From the NCBI GenBank assembly GCA_036267155.1, contig DATAWP010000054.1, forward strand, positions 186,001 through 250,000: 64,000 nt of DNA, written 5' to 3'. Shown piece after piece: positions 9,445 to 18,314 of this stretch. Both the position numbers and the translations under genes were made by a program. The notes under the pieces are model-generated. The model was not told the DNA's origin and made no database searches. It saw nothing but the letters and a program-made list of their open reading frames with translations. The stretch comes from PALSA-1353 sp036267155. Lineage in GTDB: Bacteria > Planctomycetota > Phycisphaerae > Tepidisphaerales > Tepidisphaeraceae. Positions within the stretch are counted from its first letter, which is position 1. Each line of letters opens with the position of its first letter.

Positions 9445-9864
9445 ATGCCCAAGACGAAATCCCGCAAGTCTGCACGGACCGGCGATACCTACATGGAACT
9501 GGTGCGGCGTTTTCCGCTGAAGACGATCAAAAACGATGACGAGCATGAGGAAGCAACGAGCATGATCTCGGAGTTGATGGGCCGCGATCTCGACAGTGGG
9601 GCCGGAGACTACCTTGATACATTGCTCGTGCTGGTGAACAAATATGAGGATGATTACCACGCCATCGATGAAACGATGACGCCGCGGGAAGCACTTCGGT
9701 CTCTGATGGAGTCGAATACTCTGAGTCAGGCGGACATCGGCCGGATCATCGGCAGCGAGTCGGCGGTCTCCATGTTTTTGAAAGGTGATCGCGATCTATC
9801 GAAGTCTCAGATTAAGAAACTCGCGGACCGGTTTAAGGTGGATGCCTCACTCTTCTTCGGGTAA
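9445..9864 (+). CDS. HigA-like antitoxin with C-terminal HTH
   Basis: A 139-residue protein. ATG at 9445 lies about 8 bases after a GAGG box; a TTG two codons upstream is a weaker alternative. The C-terminal third is an HTH (LSQADIGRIIGSESAVSMFLKG), as in the HigA group that pairs with this HigB type. The upstream part probably contacts the toxin. It forms the second toxin-first TA module in a row. Confidence 0.78.
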   Translation: MPKTKSRKSARTGDTYMELVRRFPLKTIKNDDEHEEATSMISELMGRDLDSGAGDYLDTLLVLVNKYEDDYHAIDETMTPREALRSLMESNTLSQADIGRIIGSESAVSMFLKGDRDLSKSQIKKLADRFKVDASLFFG

Positions 9865-9925
9865 CTCGAGCGGAACTAAAGGTGACACGGCGTGGCGAGT
9901 TGATTTTCCTGAAAGCAATGAAAAC

Positions 9926-9960
9926 GATCTCACGCAGAGGCGCGGCTCTGCGCGAGCATA
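9926..9960. repeat. Degenerate partial copy of palindrome family 6
   Basis: ATCTCACGCAGAGGCGCGG followed by CTCTGCGCGAG is a shortened, imperfect relative of the palindrome at 41330-41402. It sits between the TA module and the flavin oxidoreductase gene. Confidence 0.5.
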
Positions 9961-9998
9961 TCTTTGATTGATTGCACCTCGGGACGGCTTGAATCATA

Positions 9999-11345
9999 AT
10001 GCCGGGCATGCCGGAGAATGGTCAGTCAACGGAGCTTTGGGACGCGATCGTGATCGGCGGCGGACCGGCGGGTTCGATCGTCGCTTTGGCGCTGGCCCGG
10101 CTCGGACGGCGCGCGATCGTTCTTGAAAAAACGCAATTCCCGCGTTTTCACATCGGCGAATCGTTTCTGCCGGCCACGTTCGATCGGTTGCGTGAACTGG
10201 GATTGGAGCCGGAATTGCGCAAGCTGCCGCACGTCCCGAAATTCGGGGCTGAGTTTGCCATGGGGTATGGCGGAAAACACCTGGAGATCGAATTCTCCGA
10301 TGGATTCTGCCCGTGCCCCGAGACCTTCAACATCGAGCGGTCGATCTTCGACGAGATGTTGCTGCGGGAGGCCCAGCGCGGCGGCGCGGAAGTGCGCCAG
10401 AACGTCACGGTCAAACAGATTCTTTCCCTGACGGATGGCGATGTGCGAATTTTGACCGATGCCGGTGAAATCCGCGGGCGATTTCTTCTCGACGCCAGCG
10501 GCCAACAAACGGTGGTCGGCCGGCATCTGGGAACGCGAAAAACGGCGGAGGAGCCGCACCTGCGGAAGGTCGCGTACTTCAACCAATTCGACAAAGTCTG
10601 GCGTCCGCCTGGTCGAAAAGAGGGGCAGCCGCTGATTGCCATGATGGACGAGGGATGGTTCTGGGCCATTCCGCTGAACGAGCACCGCACCAGCGTGGGA
10701 ATGGTCCTGGACGCGGAGGTGGCCCGGCGTATCAGCCAGAGCGAGAATATCAATTCGGATGCAATGTTGGCGTGGGGCATTGCCCGATGCCCGGCCGTGG
10801 AGGAGCGAATGAGGGAGGCGGTGGGAACCAACGAACCCAATCGCGTCCTGGCGGATTTCAGCTACCGATGCCGTCCGTATGCCGGGGACGGATATTTTCT
10901 CATCGGCGACGCGGCGGCGTTCATGGACCCGATTTTTTCCACCGGCGTATCGGTCGCAACCAACGGCGCGATGGCCGTGGCAAAGTACGTGGATGACATC
11001 CTGGCCGGGCGCATTTCCGCGGCACGGGCGAGAAAGAAATACATCTCCCACCTGGAAGAAAGCACCGCCACACTGTTTCAATTGATTCGGCAGTATTACG
11101 ACCACTCATTCCGCGAGCTGTTTCTCAACGGCACCGGCCCCATGGAGGTCCACAAAGCGGTGATCGGAGTTTTGGCGGGCAATGTATTTCCGCGTCCGCC
11201 CTGGAAGCTGCGGTGGCGATTGTGGCTCTTCGACCGCCTGGTGAAGTTGAACCGCAAGCGGCAGTTGGTGCCGCGCCGGCGTCGTTTTTCGCTGCTTCAG
11301 AGCAGCCAAATCCCGAATAAGAATCCGGCGGCGGCGTGCGCCTGA
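9999..11345 (+). CDS. FAD-dependent oxidoreductase, tryptophan-halogenase family
   Basis: A 448-residue flavoprotein. The Rossmann motif GGGPAG is at 20-25. HIGESFLP near 51-58 and GDAAAFMDPIFSTGVSVA near 302-320 are the FAD-contact motifs of the halogenase/geranylgeranyl-reductase superfamily. WFWAIP at 220-225 fits the WxWxIP signature. Family members either halogenate or desaturate/reduce carrier-bound substrates. Given ACP and KS genes just downstream, a carrier-bound acyl or aryl substrate is likely. The halogenase catalytic lysine cannot be assigned by eye, so desaturase or reductase activity is as likely. Start at 9999, with a second ATG three codons later. Confidence 0.78.
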   Translation: MPGMPENGQSTELWDAIVIGGGPAGSIVALALARLGRRAIVLEKTQFPRFHIGESFLPATFDRLRELGLEPELRKLPHVPKFGAEFAMGYGGKHLEIEFSDGFCPCPETFNIERSIFDEMLLREAQRGGAEVRQNVTVKQILSLTDGDVRILTDAGEIRGRFLLDASGQQTVVGRHLGTRKTAEEPHLRKVAYFNQFDKVWRPPGRKEGQPLIAMMDEGWFWAIPLNEHRTSVGMVLDAEVARRISQSENINSDAMLAWGIARCPAVEERMREAVGTNEPNRVLADFSYRCRPYAGDGYFLIGDAAAFMDPIFSTGVSVATNGAMAVAKYVDDILAGRISAARARKKYISHLEESTATLFQLIRQYYDHSFRELFLNGTGPMEVHKAVIGVLAGNVFPRPPWKLRWRLWLFDRLVKLNRKRQLVPRRRRFSLLQSSQIPNKNPAAACA

Positions 11346-11432
11346 GCGGACACGCCTGACCGGGCCGGTTGCGGTAAACTGCACGGGCTCTTAAACTGAA
11401 ATCCATCTGTCCTTGAAAGGAATGCCGACAAC

Positions 11433-11717
11433 GTGGGAAGCGACAATACCCGGTCTCTGGATACGATCAAAGCGGAATTGAAACGCCTCGTCGTGGAAAA
11501 TCTTTCCCTTGAGAGCCTCAAGCCGGAAGACATCAAAGACGACACGAGCCTCTTCGGCGAGGACGGCGTGGGGCTGGATTCGCTGGACGGCGTGGAGATC
11601 GTTGTTCTTCTTCGCCGCCATTATGGTCTGGACGTGAAAGCCATGCAGAAGGGTCGAGAGATTTTCCGCTCGATCAACACGCTGGCCCCGTACGTGCTGG
11701 CCAACGCGACCAAGTGA
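11433..11717 (+). CDS. Acyl carrier protein
   Basis: A 94-residue carrier protein with GTG start. The phosphopantetheine-attachment serine is Ser50 in GLDSLD. Helix I (LDTIKAELKRLVVENL) and helix III (GREIFRSINTLAPYV) are as expected. It is 15 bases upstream of a complete ketosynthase, so it is probably its carrier. Confidence 0.85.
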   Translation: MGSDNTRSLDTIKAELKRLVVENLSLESLKPEDIKDDTSLFGEDGVGLDSLDGVEIVVLLRRHYGLDVKAMQKGREIFRSINTLAPYVLANATK

Positions 11718-11732
11718 AGATCGGCCCTTCCC

Positions 11733-12917
11733 ATGGAGCGGTCATCCGTCTCGATTGCGGGCGTCGGTGCGGTATCCAGCGCGGGCTGGGATGCTGCGTC
11801 CACCATTGATTCGTTCCGTACGGCCCGGCGAAACGTCGCCGTGAAGCTGCCATTTGAAAGTGCAATCACCTGCCCGACATTTCAGGTCACCGCCGAATTG
11901 CCGACTCTGCCGCCGGCGCTGAACCAAAGCCGCAGCCTGCGGCTGGCGATGAAGGCTCTGCGCGAAGCGATGGCGGATGGCGAAATCGACAAGTTCGATC
12001 CGCAAACGCGCGTCGGCGTCTGCATCGGAACCACCGTCGCCTCCCAACTGAATAGTATCCCGTTCTACGATGCGTATCGCCGCGATCCCGGCGCGCCGGG
12101 ACTGGATGCGGTGAACGACTATCTCCGCGCCAACCTGGCCCAGGCGATTGGCCAATTGCTCGGCGCTACTGGCCCGCGCATGACGATCGTGAACGCCTGT
12201 TCCTCCGGGACGGATGCGATCGGCGTCGCGGCGAGCTGGATTCGCGGGGGCTTGTGCGATTGGGCCGTGGCGGGCGGCGCGGATGAGATGAACCGCGTGG
12301 CCCTGGCCGGATTCTGGTCGCTGGGGGTAATGAGTTCCCAGCCGTGCGCTCCGTTCGACCGCGACCGCGCCGGGCTGAATCTCGGCGAAGGAGCGGGTAT
12401 TCTTCTGTTGGAATCATCGAATCACGCGAAACAACGCCGTAAAGGGAGCGCCTTCGACGTGGCGGGATTCGGCAGCGCGTGCGATGCGCATCACCTCACC
12501 GCCCCGCATCCCGACGGCCGTGGTTTGGATCTGGCCATCAGAACCGCCCTGTCGCAGGCAAAAGTCGCTCCGGCACGGATCGCGTTCATCAACGCTCACG
12601 GAACGGCAACTGTGGACAACGACCGGGCCGAGGGAAAGGTGATCGCGCGCGTTTTCGAATCCGGCGTTCCGTTCGTGTCGACCAAGGGATACACCGGCCA
12701 TACGCTGGGCGCCGCCGGCGGCCTTGAGGCGGTGTTCACGCTGCTGGGCCTGCGCGAGGGGTGGATTCCCGGCAGCGCGGGTTTTGAGAATCAGGCTGAC
12801 GATATTCCGGTCGCGCCGGTTCGCCGGCGCTGCACCATCAGCGGCGATTGCGCGCTTTCGACTTCGCTCGCTTTCGGCGGCAACAACGCGGCGGTGTTGA
12901 TTCGGAGGCTCGCGTGA
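11733..12917 (+). CDS. Beta-ketoacyl-ACP synthase (FabF type)
   Basis: A 394-residue condensing enzyme with a full triad: Cys156 in NACSSG, His289 in NAHGTA, His323 in KGYTGHT. It performs decarboxylative condensation of malonyl-ACP with a growing acyl chain. Its stop overlaps the start of the next gene, a degenerate ketosynthase, by 4 bases, the usual arrangement of KS/CLF heterodimers in type II systems. Confidence 0.88.
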   Translation: MERSSVSIAGVGAVSSAGWDAASTIDSFRTARRNVAVKLPFESAITCPTFQVTAELPTLPPALNQSRSLRLAMKALREAMADGEIDKFDPQTRVGVCIGTTVASQLNSIPFYDAYRRDPGAPGLDAVNDYLRANLAQAIGQLLGATGPRMTIVNACSSGTDAIGVAASWIRGGLCDWAVAGGADEMNRVALAGFWSLGVMSSQPCAPFDRDRAGLNLGEGAGILLLESSNHAKQRRKGSAFDVAGFGSACDAHHLTAPHPDGRGLDLAIRTALSQAKVAPARIAFINAHGTATVDNDRAEGKVIARVFESGVPFVSTKGYTGHTLGAAGGLEAVFTLLGLREGWIPGSAGFENQADDIPVAPVRRRCTISGDCALSTSLAFGGNNAAVLIRRLA

Positions 12918-13888
12918 CCGCGCGGCGAGCAAGCATCCTCGGAGTCGGAGCCGTCACGCCGCTGGGGCGGGATTTACCGGCGATACAAGAACAATTGGAG
13001 CGGCCCGCCCCGGCGTCGTCCGGGGTTCTTCGCGTGAACGATGATTTCCTGCCCGGCCCGGCTCTCAGCCGCCGCATGCGCAGGGCCGATCGCTTTGCCC
13101 GGATGGCCGCCGTCGCGGCATCGGATTGCTGGATCGGCGCACCATCCGCGTGCGAAGGCATTGCCAGGCAACGAATCGGATTGATCGTCTCATCCGGCTT
13201 CGGTCCCCACTGCCGCGGATTCCGTTTTCTCGACGGGATTCTGGATTGCGGGGACGCCGAGGCGTTACCGACCGATTTTTCGCATTCGGTTCACGGGGCG
13301 GCGGCGGCATATATCACCGAAGTGCTGGAACTGCGCGGGCCGTCGCTGACCACAACCGATTTCGAAATCGGCTTTGAGCAGGCCATTCTGTTGGCGCAAT
13401 GCTGGCTGGAGGAGGGGGTTTGCGATCGGGTGCTTGTCGGGGCGGTGGAGGAAATCGGCGACGTATTGATCCACTGTGCTTCGCGCCTGCTTGGCAAGGA
13501 GGGATTTGTGCCGGGCGAGGGCGCGGTCTTTTTGATGCTGGGGCCCGCGGACGACGGTGGATTCGCTCATTTGGAAGCAACGGCGCTGCCCGCGGATTTG
13601 GATCTGATGATGTTGGATGTTCCGGCCATTCCGTCGCCGGCGGTCCAAAAACCGGCGGCGGTTGCCCGACACACCACCACGTTCAGTCCTTACTTCGGGC
13701 ACACGGCCAGCAGTTCCGCGTTTCAATTGCTTGGAGGAATGCTCGCGATCCGCGCCGGGCGGCCGCTGGGACGGATCATCCAGTCGGCTTCCACCGCGGA
13801 TGCGTCTTCTGTCGCAGTTGACAAGGCCGCGACTTTTAAGCCATCATGCGATCCGCTTGCGTCGTCGCTGCTGCTGACAAAAAGATGA
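12914..13888 (+). CDS. Degenerate ketosynthase, chain-length-factor-like
   Basis: A 324-residue KS fold read from the GTG at 12914, which overlaps the upstream stop (GTGA). It begins ILGVGAVTPLG like a ketosynthase, but the nucleophile region reads TTDFEIGFEQA with no Cys, and no HGTGT is present. A single FGHTASS near the C-terminus recalls the GHT loop. It is shorter than a full KS (about 400). Probably the non-catalytic partner of the preceding KS, setting chain length. Confidence 0.78.
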   Translation: MTARRASILGVGAVTPLGRDLPAIQEQLERPAPASSGVLRVNDDFLPGPALSRRMRRADRFARMAAVAASDCWIGAPSACEGIARQRIGLIVSSGFGPHCRGFRFLDGILDCGDAEALPTDFSHSVHGAAAAYITEVLELRGPSLTTTDFEIGFEQAILLAQCWLEEGVCDRVLVGAVEEIGDVLIHCASRLLGKEGFVPGEGAVFLMLGPADDGGFAHLEATALPADLDLMMLDVPAIPSPAVQKPAAVARHTTTFSPYFGHTASSSAFQLLGGMLAIRAGRPLGRIIQSASTADASSVAVDKAATFKPSCDPLASSLLLTKR

Positions 13889-13910
13889 ACCTAGAAGGAC
13901 TCGTTCGCCC

Positions 13911-14171
13911 ATGACAGACGAAATCACCATCGAATCCATCCAGCAGCAGCTTTGCCGGGAAATTGAAGTTCTCGTCGCGCTCAAATCCGGCACGCTTACT
14001 GGGGAATCGGATCTGACGGTCCTGGGCATCGATTCGCTCCGCTTCGTCTCGTTGCTGATCGTCATCGAGCAGAAATTCGGCGTCGCCCTGATGAAAACCG
14101 GAATCACCAGCGAAGACACCAAGACCGCCCGCAACCTGGCGGCGGCGATTCAGGCGGGACGCAAGAGTTGA
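13911..14171 (+). CDS. Acyl carrier protein
   Basis: An 86-residue carrier protein with attachment serine Ser42 in GIDSLR. It lies 22 bases after the chain-length-factor-like gene, and its stop overlaps the next start by 4 bases, so translation is likely coupled. With the ACP at 11433 it brackets the KS/CLF pair. Confidence 0.85.
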   Translation: MTDEITIESIQQQLCREIEVLVALKSGTLTGESDLTVLGIDSLRFVSLLIVIEQKFGVALMKTGITSEDTKTARNLAAAIQAGRKS

Positions 14172-15502
14172 ATCTGTCTCTTCCATACTCCCCTCGGCGC
14201 CGGTATCTGACGGGAATAGATTGGCTCGTCGGGGCGATGGGACACACCGCCCGAAAGACCACCGGCATCGGTGGTTTCTCCCAGGCAATCCTGGATGTCG
14301 ATGGAGCGCTGGCCGAAGAAACGCTTCGCGCGGCCCTGGATGAACTCTCGGGCCGATTTCCGCTGATTCACGGCCGGGTGGCGCGGGATTGGATCAACCT
14401 CGCTCCGTACTGGAGAATTTCGAAATCCCCGCGGAATTCCGTCATTCCGCTGCGAGTGGTGGATTTGCCTCCCGATGATGCCGACCAGGCCGAGCAGTTG
14501 TTTGCCGACCACGTCAACGCGCCGTTCGATTCGGAATGGCAGCACCTGCGGTGCATGCTGGTGCGCATCGGCCGGCGGCGATCGCGAATCGGAATCGTAT
14601 TCGACCATCGGATGATGGATGCATTCGGGGTAGAGACATTTTTCCGCCTGCTCGATCTGTCCTGGCAAAAGCGGGTCGATGAAGTCGCGCCGCGCGTGAA
14701 GCAAACCGAGCCGGCACACGTCGATCAATGGACCCGGCGATTCCAATCCGGAAAAACGCTCAACCAAATGCTGTTCCGTCTGCACGAGCTGGATGTCCGC
14801 GGCCTGCGAATGCCGCCGGCCGCCATGTTCCGGCCGGTTCGGTTCGTGCACGAGACGCTGTCCGCCGAGGAAACGGCCAATTTCAGCAAAATAGCCGGCG
14901 AGGAAATCGGCGTGCCGATCATCCTGCCATCCGCGACCGCCCGCGCCATTCTCGCGGTGCGCCAAGCGTGTGCCGCGTCGCTCCTGCCCGGAACGCATTA
15001 CACGGTTTTCACTTCCGCCAACATGCGGCCGGTGAATCAGGAATGGGAATCATTTCTTTTCAACCATTTTTCACTGATGCCGTTTTATCTGGAAGCCGAT
15101 GCTCCGCCGTCAACGAAACAAGCCGCCCTTGCGTTGCGGGATCAGTTCCTCGATCACATGAAGCAGCAGCTTCCCTTCGCGATGGCCGATGCGGCTGCCC
15201 TGGGCCGAATCTGCCCGCATTGGATCGGCAGCAAGCTATTGGGACTCGTCGCCGGGGGCCGGATGTGCTCGTTCTATTTCGCGTGCCTGCGCGAGACGGG
15301 TTTTTCCGGCGAAACTTTCATGGGCTTGCCGACCGTGAATCTGATTCACACGCCCCTGGTGTTTTGCCCGCCGGGACTGAACATCTGCATGACATATTTC
15401 CGCGGGCGTTTCAACCTCGTCATTTCGTATGTGCAAGGCGCCCTGGACGATCGCGCGGCCAGCCAACTCATGCGGGTGTTCAAGTCGTCGTTGATTGACT
15501 AG
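14168..15502 (+). CDS. Condensation/acyltransferase-superfamily protein
   Basis: A 444-residue protein with TTG start at 14168 overlapping the ACP stop. It carries an HxxxD motif, DHRMMDAFG near residue 143, matching the catalytic HHxxxDG/HxxxDA motif of the CoA-dependent acyltransferase superfamily (NRPS condensation, PapA, wax-ester synthases). ALDELSGRFPLIHGRV near 60 is also typical. It probably moves an acyl or aryl chain from the adjacent ACP to an alcohol or amine. Acceptor unknown. Confidence 0.65.
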   Translation: MNLSLPYSPRRRYLTGIDWLVGAMGHTARKTTGIGGFSQAILDVDGALAEETLRAALDELSGRFPLIHGRVARDWINLAPYWRISKSPRNSVIPLRVVDLPPDDADQAEQLFADHVNAPFDSEWQHLRCMLVRIGRRRSRIGIVFDHRMMDAFGVETFFRLLDLSWQKRVDEVAPRVKQTEPAHVDQWTRRFQSGKTLNQMLFRLHELDVRGLRMPPAAMFRPVRFVHETLSAEETANFSKIAGEEIGVPIILPSATARAILAVRQACAASLLPGTHYTVFTSANMRPVNQEWESFLFNHFSLMPFYLEADAPPSTKQAALALRDQFLDHMKQQLPFAMADAAALGRICPHWIGSKLLGLVAGGRMCSFYFACLRETGFSGETFMGLPTVNLIHTPLVFCPPGLNICMTYFRGRFNLVISYVQGALDDRAASQLMRVFKSSLID

Positions 15503-15568
15503 CCGCTGGATCGTTGGGAGCAGCGACATGCGGCGCCGGCGGGGCCTATCGCTCACGAATATATCTAA

Positions 15569-16216
15569 CTAAGAGACTTTTCTCCTGTTGTCGTCCATCG
15601 GCTTCGTAGCGGCCAAGAGCACGGCCAGCAGAAACGGCGGCGCGGTAATGGAAAGAACAAACAATGGGGACGAGACTCGGTCTGGCACCGATCCAATTCG
15701 CTGGGCAAGCGTGAAGGCGAGAACCAACAGAACGCCGCTGAAATTGAACCATTTCGTGATTTTTCGCAGCCCCCCGAAGATATTCGGCCGCACCGCAATA
15801 GCGAACCCGGCAAAACCGGCGGCGACGAATAAATAATTGGGCAGAGCCATCAAGTTATCTACCGCGTGATAGAATTCCCACGGGTACCATGGGATGAGCT
15901 TGGCCCAGTAGACGATCTGCAGCACCGCGAGAACACCGATGCCCGCGCGGATCGCTTTCATGGGCGTCTCCCTGCCGCCCACTTTTGCGAATTCCAGAGA
16001 AAGTGCGGTCGGATCGCCCAACCGTTTCGCAGTCACCCAGAACGCCTCCTCCATGGTTAGACCAACCGAACATAGGCGCTCGATCCCATCCCGCAGATGT
16101 CCTTCCAGTTCCCGGACATCTTGGTCGCCTAAGTTTTGCTGGCAGGAAAGCTGGGCGCGCCAGGATGCGATGGTGTACTCCAAGTCAAAGCCATGGGAAG
16201 GGGTTAACTCGCGCAT
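15569..16216 (-). CDS. Membrane protein with permease-prefix-like N-terminus
   Basis: About 215 residues. The first 80 (ELEGHLRDGIERLCSVGLTMEEAFWVTAKRLGDP pattern) are like the 'permease prefix' domain usually fused to ABC permeases under PadR control. Four hydrophobic segments follow (near IGVLAVLQIVYW, YLFVAAGFAGFAIAV, SGVLLVLAFTLA and PPFLLAVLLA). The chosen start at 16216 overlaps the PadR gene end. It converges with the acyltransferase gene and interrupts the biosynthetic cluster. Confidence 0.6.
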   Translation of the reverse strand: MRELTPSHGFDLEYTIASWRAQLSCQQNLGDQDVRELEGHLRDGIERLCSVGLTMEEAFWVTAKRLGDPTALSLEFAKVGGRETPMKAIRAGIGVLAVLQIVYWAKLIPWYPWEFYHAVDNLMALPNYLFVAAGFAGFAIAVRPNIFGGLRKITKWFNFSGVLLVLAFTLAQRIGSVPDRVSSPLFVLSITAPPFLLAVLLAATKPMDDNRRKVS

Positions 16217-16545
16217 GCGGAGGTCTCCCTGAGTCTTTGAAGGACGGCTTGTACGATGCCCCACTGCTCTTGGTCATGAGCGAGCGCCCGGGAACCGTCC
16301 TTTTTCAGCCGGTAATACTTCCGTTTACGTCCGTTCTCCGCCACGTCCCATTGAGAGGCGATCAGCCCCTCCTGCTCCAACCGGTGCAGAACCGGATAGA
16401 GCATCCCCTCAGTCCATTCCAGTTGTCCTCCGGATAAAGCGCGGATGTCCCGAATGATAGCGTAACCGTAGCCATCACCACGCGCTAATATGGCCAACAC
16501 CAGTGGGCGGGCAGAAGCGGCAACCAAGTCTTTGGATAACTTCAC
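16204..16545 (-). CDS. PadR-family transcriptional regulator
   Basis: A 113-residue winged-helix protein. The sequence DGYGYAIIRDIRALSGGQLEWTEGMLYPVLHRLEQEGLI is a clear PadR signature, here cited by position (residues 24-62). PadR proteins repress by binding palindromes near their own promoter and respond to small molecules. The downstream partner is the permease-prefix protein, overlapped by 13 bases, a common pairing. Confidence 0.85.
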   Translation of the reverse strand: MKLSKDLVAASARPLVLAILARGDGYGYAIIRDIRALSGGQLEWTEGMLYPVLHRLEQEGLIASQWDVAENGRKRKYYRLKKDGSRALAHDQEQWGIVQAVLQRLRETSACAS

Positions 16546-16710
16546 TAAAACCTCTCGGTGAAACCATTATACCTAGCACTTCTATGCTTGCAAGTGGAAT
16601 CTTGCGGGACTCCCCTATACATGCCGCGGTTAACCGTCCCAAATGGATCCCTCGCCATCCGCAACCGCTGCGCTTGCTGATACACAAGCCAGCGCATTCG
16701 GCGGTAGTGG

Positions 16711-16795
16711 ATCAATTTGAGTTATTCAACGGAGCCGGGCCGTGTCGGCCCGGACCGGGGCGGCACGCCCCGGCTCTGTAGTTTCAAATTGACGC
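16711..16795. repeat. Palindromic intergenic repeat, family 2 (copy 1)
   Basis: Nested hairpins: inner arms GAGCCGGGCCG ... GGCCCGG and CCGGGGCG ... CGCCCCGGCTC (16732-16776), surrounded by a weaker outer pair CAATTTGA / TCAAATTG. A related core is at 59651-59713. It lies beyond the 3' end of the acyl-AMP ligase operon and could terminate it. Confidence 0.8.
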
Positions 16796-16877
16796 GCTGC
16801 CCATTCGGCCGTCACGGACACCGCGGTCGGTCATCCTCTTTTTTGTCTATCCACCCGCCGCGCGCAGGTCGGTTTGG

Positions 16878-18314
16878 TCATACGCCCGCCGACCGCGCCA
16901 GCTTTCCGCTGACGGTCTTCGGCAGCGAACTTACCTGCCGAAATTCCACCGGAACCTTGTAGGATGAAAGCCGCTTGAGACAGTACGCGCGAAGTTCTCC
17001 AATCACTTTCGCGGGATCGTCGGCATTTCCCGCGATGACGACGTGCGCGACCGGTGTCTGTCCGAATTGTGGATGCTCCCGTCCCAGGACGAGCGACTCC
17101 CTGACCCCCGGCATGGAATTGATGATCTCTTCCACTTCTTCGGGAAACACTTTCATCCCTGCGCAAACGATCACCGTCTTGCTGCGGCCCAGAAGATGCA
17201 GGCGGCCCTGCTCATCCACGCGGCCGAGGTCGCCGGTGTCGAACCAGCCGTCGCGCAGGCACTCGTCGCGCAGCCGCCAGGGAGAAAAGTAGGCGTCAAA
17301 CATTCCTTTGCCTTTGACCAGCACTTCCCCGACGCCTTCACTGTCGGGGTTTTCAATCCGCAACTGATAGTCGGGCAGAATCCGGCCGACGGTGTTTTGG
17401 CCGGCCGCGCCGGCTTCGGTGTTGATGAAGGGCAGACCGATCTCGATGATGCCATAGGCCTCGGAGGGGGCGAGTCCGAATTTTTTTGAAAACTGGTCAA
17501 AAATCTCCGGCGGCATTTTCATCGACGTGCTGATGGCCATCCGCACGCTGCCGAGCGATTCCGGCGACACCAGGTTGGAAACGGCCAGCAGGTAAAAATG
17601 CACCGGCGAGCCGTAAATGAACGTGAAGCGAAGGCGCTCGGTGGCTTCCAGAACCGAAAACGGAAACCGCTGGTTCGCCACCACGATCATGGCCGCCCGG
17701 CGAAGGAACAGAAGAATCGAAACGACAAAGTGGTGGCTCATCCCCAGAACCCAAAGAATCACGTCGCGATCCGAAATCGCCAGGCCCCGGTTGGCCGCAT
17801 CCGTGCGCTGCTCGATGGAGCGATGGGAAATCACGACGCCCTTGCTTTCGCCGGTGGTGCCGGAGGAGAAGCGGATGAACGCCGCGCCCAGATCGCGGCA
17901 GCGATGATCCAGCTCCGCACTGCCCGGGCGCGATCGCCATAGGAAAACATCGTCGATTATTTCCGCGGATTCACCCCCGTCGGACTCCGGCAAACTGTGG
18001 TGCGTGAGCACGCCGTTTACGTCGATGCGCTGGATCGTTTCCAGCACTTCGCCCGCGGTCAGCGAATCAGACACCGGCACGACGGCCGCGCCGCAGTCCA
18101 GCAACGCAAGGGCGCCGATCACATAATCGATGCCGTCGGCACAGCGAAACGCGATGCGCTGGCCCGGGCCGATATTGCGATCGGCCAGCAGTTTGCCGAG
18201 CGCGGTGATGCGGTCGAGCAGCTCGCCGTAGGCGATCGTGCGCGAGCCTTCGACGATCGCCGTCCGGGCGGCGTGCTGGCGGGTCTCCCGGCGAATCAAC
18301 TCAACGATGTTCAT
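16878..18314 (-). CDS. Acyl-AMP ligase / acyl-CoA synthetase
   Basis: A 478-residue member of the ANL adenylate-forming family. The P-loop-like motif FSSGTTGESKG lies at about 152-162. GWFDTGDLGRVDEQGRLHLLGRSK (positions about 367-390) holds the ribose-binding Asp and hinge. The C-terminal catalytic Lys is in KTVSGKLAR. It likely activates an aryl or fatty acid starter for loading on an ACP, as in APE clusters. Its start overlaps the glycosyltransferase stop by 4 bases. Last gene of the long minus-strand operon. Confidence 0.85.
   Translation of the reverse strand: MNIVELIRRETRQHAARTAIVEGSRTIAYGELLDRITALGKLLADRNIGPGQRIAFRCADGIDYVIGALALLDCGAAVVPVSDSLTAGEVLETIQRIDVNGVLTHHSLPESDGGESAEIIDDVFLWRSRPGSAELDHRCRDLGAAFIRFSSGTTGESKGVVISHRSIEQRTDAANRGLAISDRDVILWVLGMSHHFVVSILLFLRRAAMIVVANQRFPFSVLEATERLRFTFIYGSPVHFYLLAVSNLVSPESLGSVRMAISTSMKMPPEIFDQFSKKFGLAPSEAYGIIEIGLPFINTEAGAAGQNTVGRILPDYQLRIENPDSEGVGEVLVKGKGMFDAYFSPWRLRDECLRDGWFDTGDLGRVDEQGRLHLLGRSKTVIVCAGMKVFPEEVEEIINSMPGVRESLVLGREHPQFGQTPVAHVVIAGNADDPAKVIGELRAYCLKRLSSYKVPVEFRQVSSLPKTVSGKLARSAGV

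Noticed and set aside
9999..11345. Calling the flavoprotein a proven halogenase
   Set aside because: WxWxIP is present, but desaturases and reductases of the same superfamily share much of it and the catalytic Lys cannot be placed by eye.
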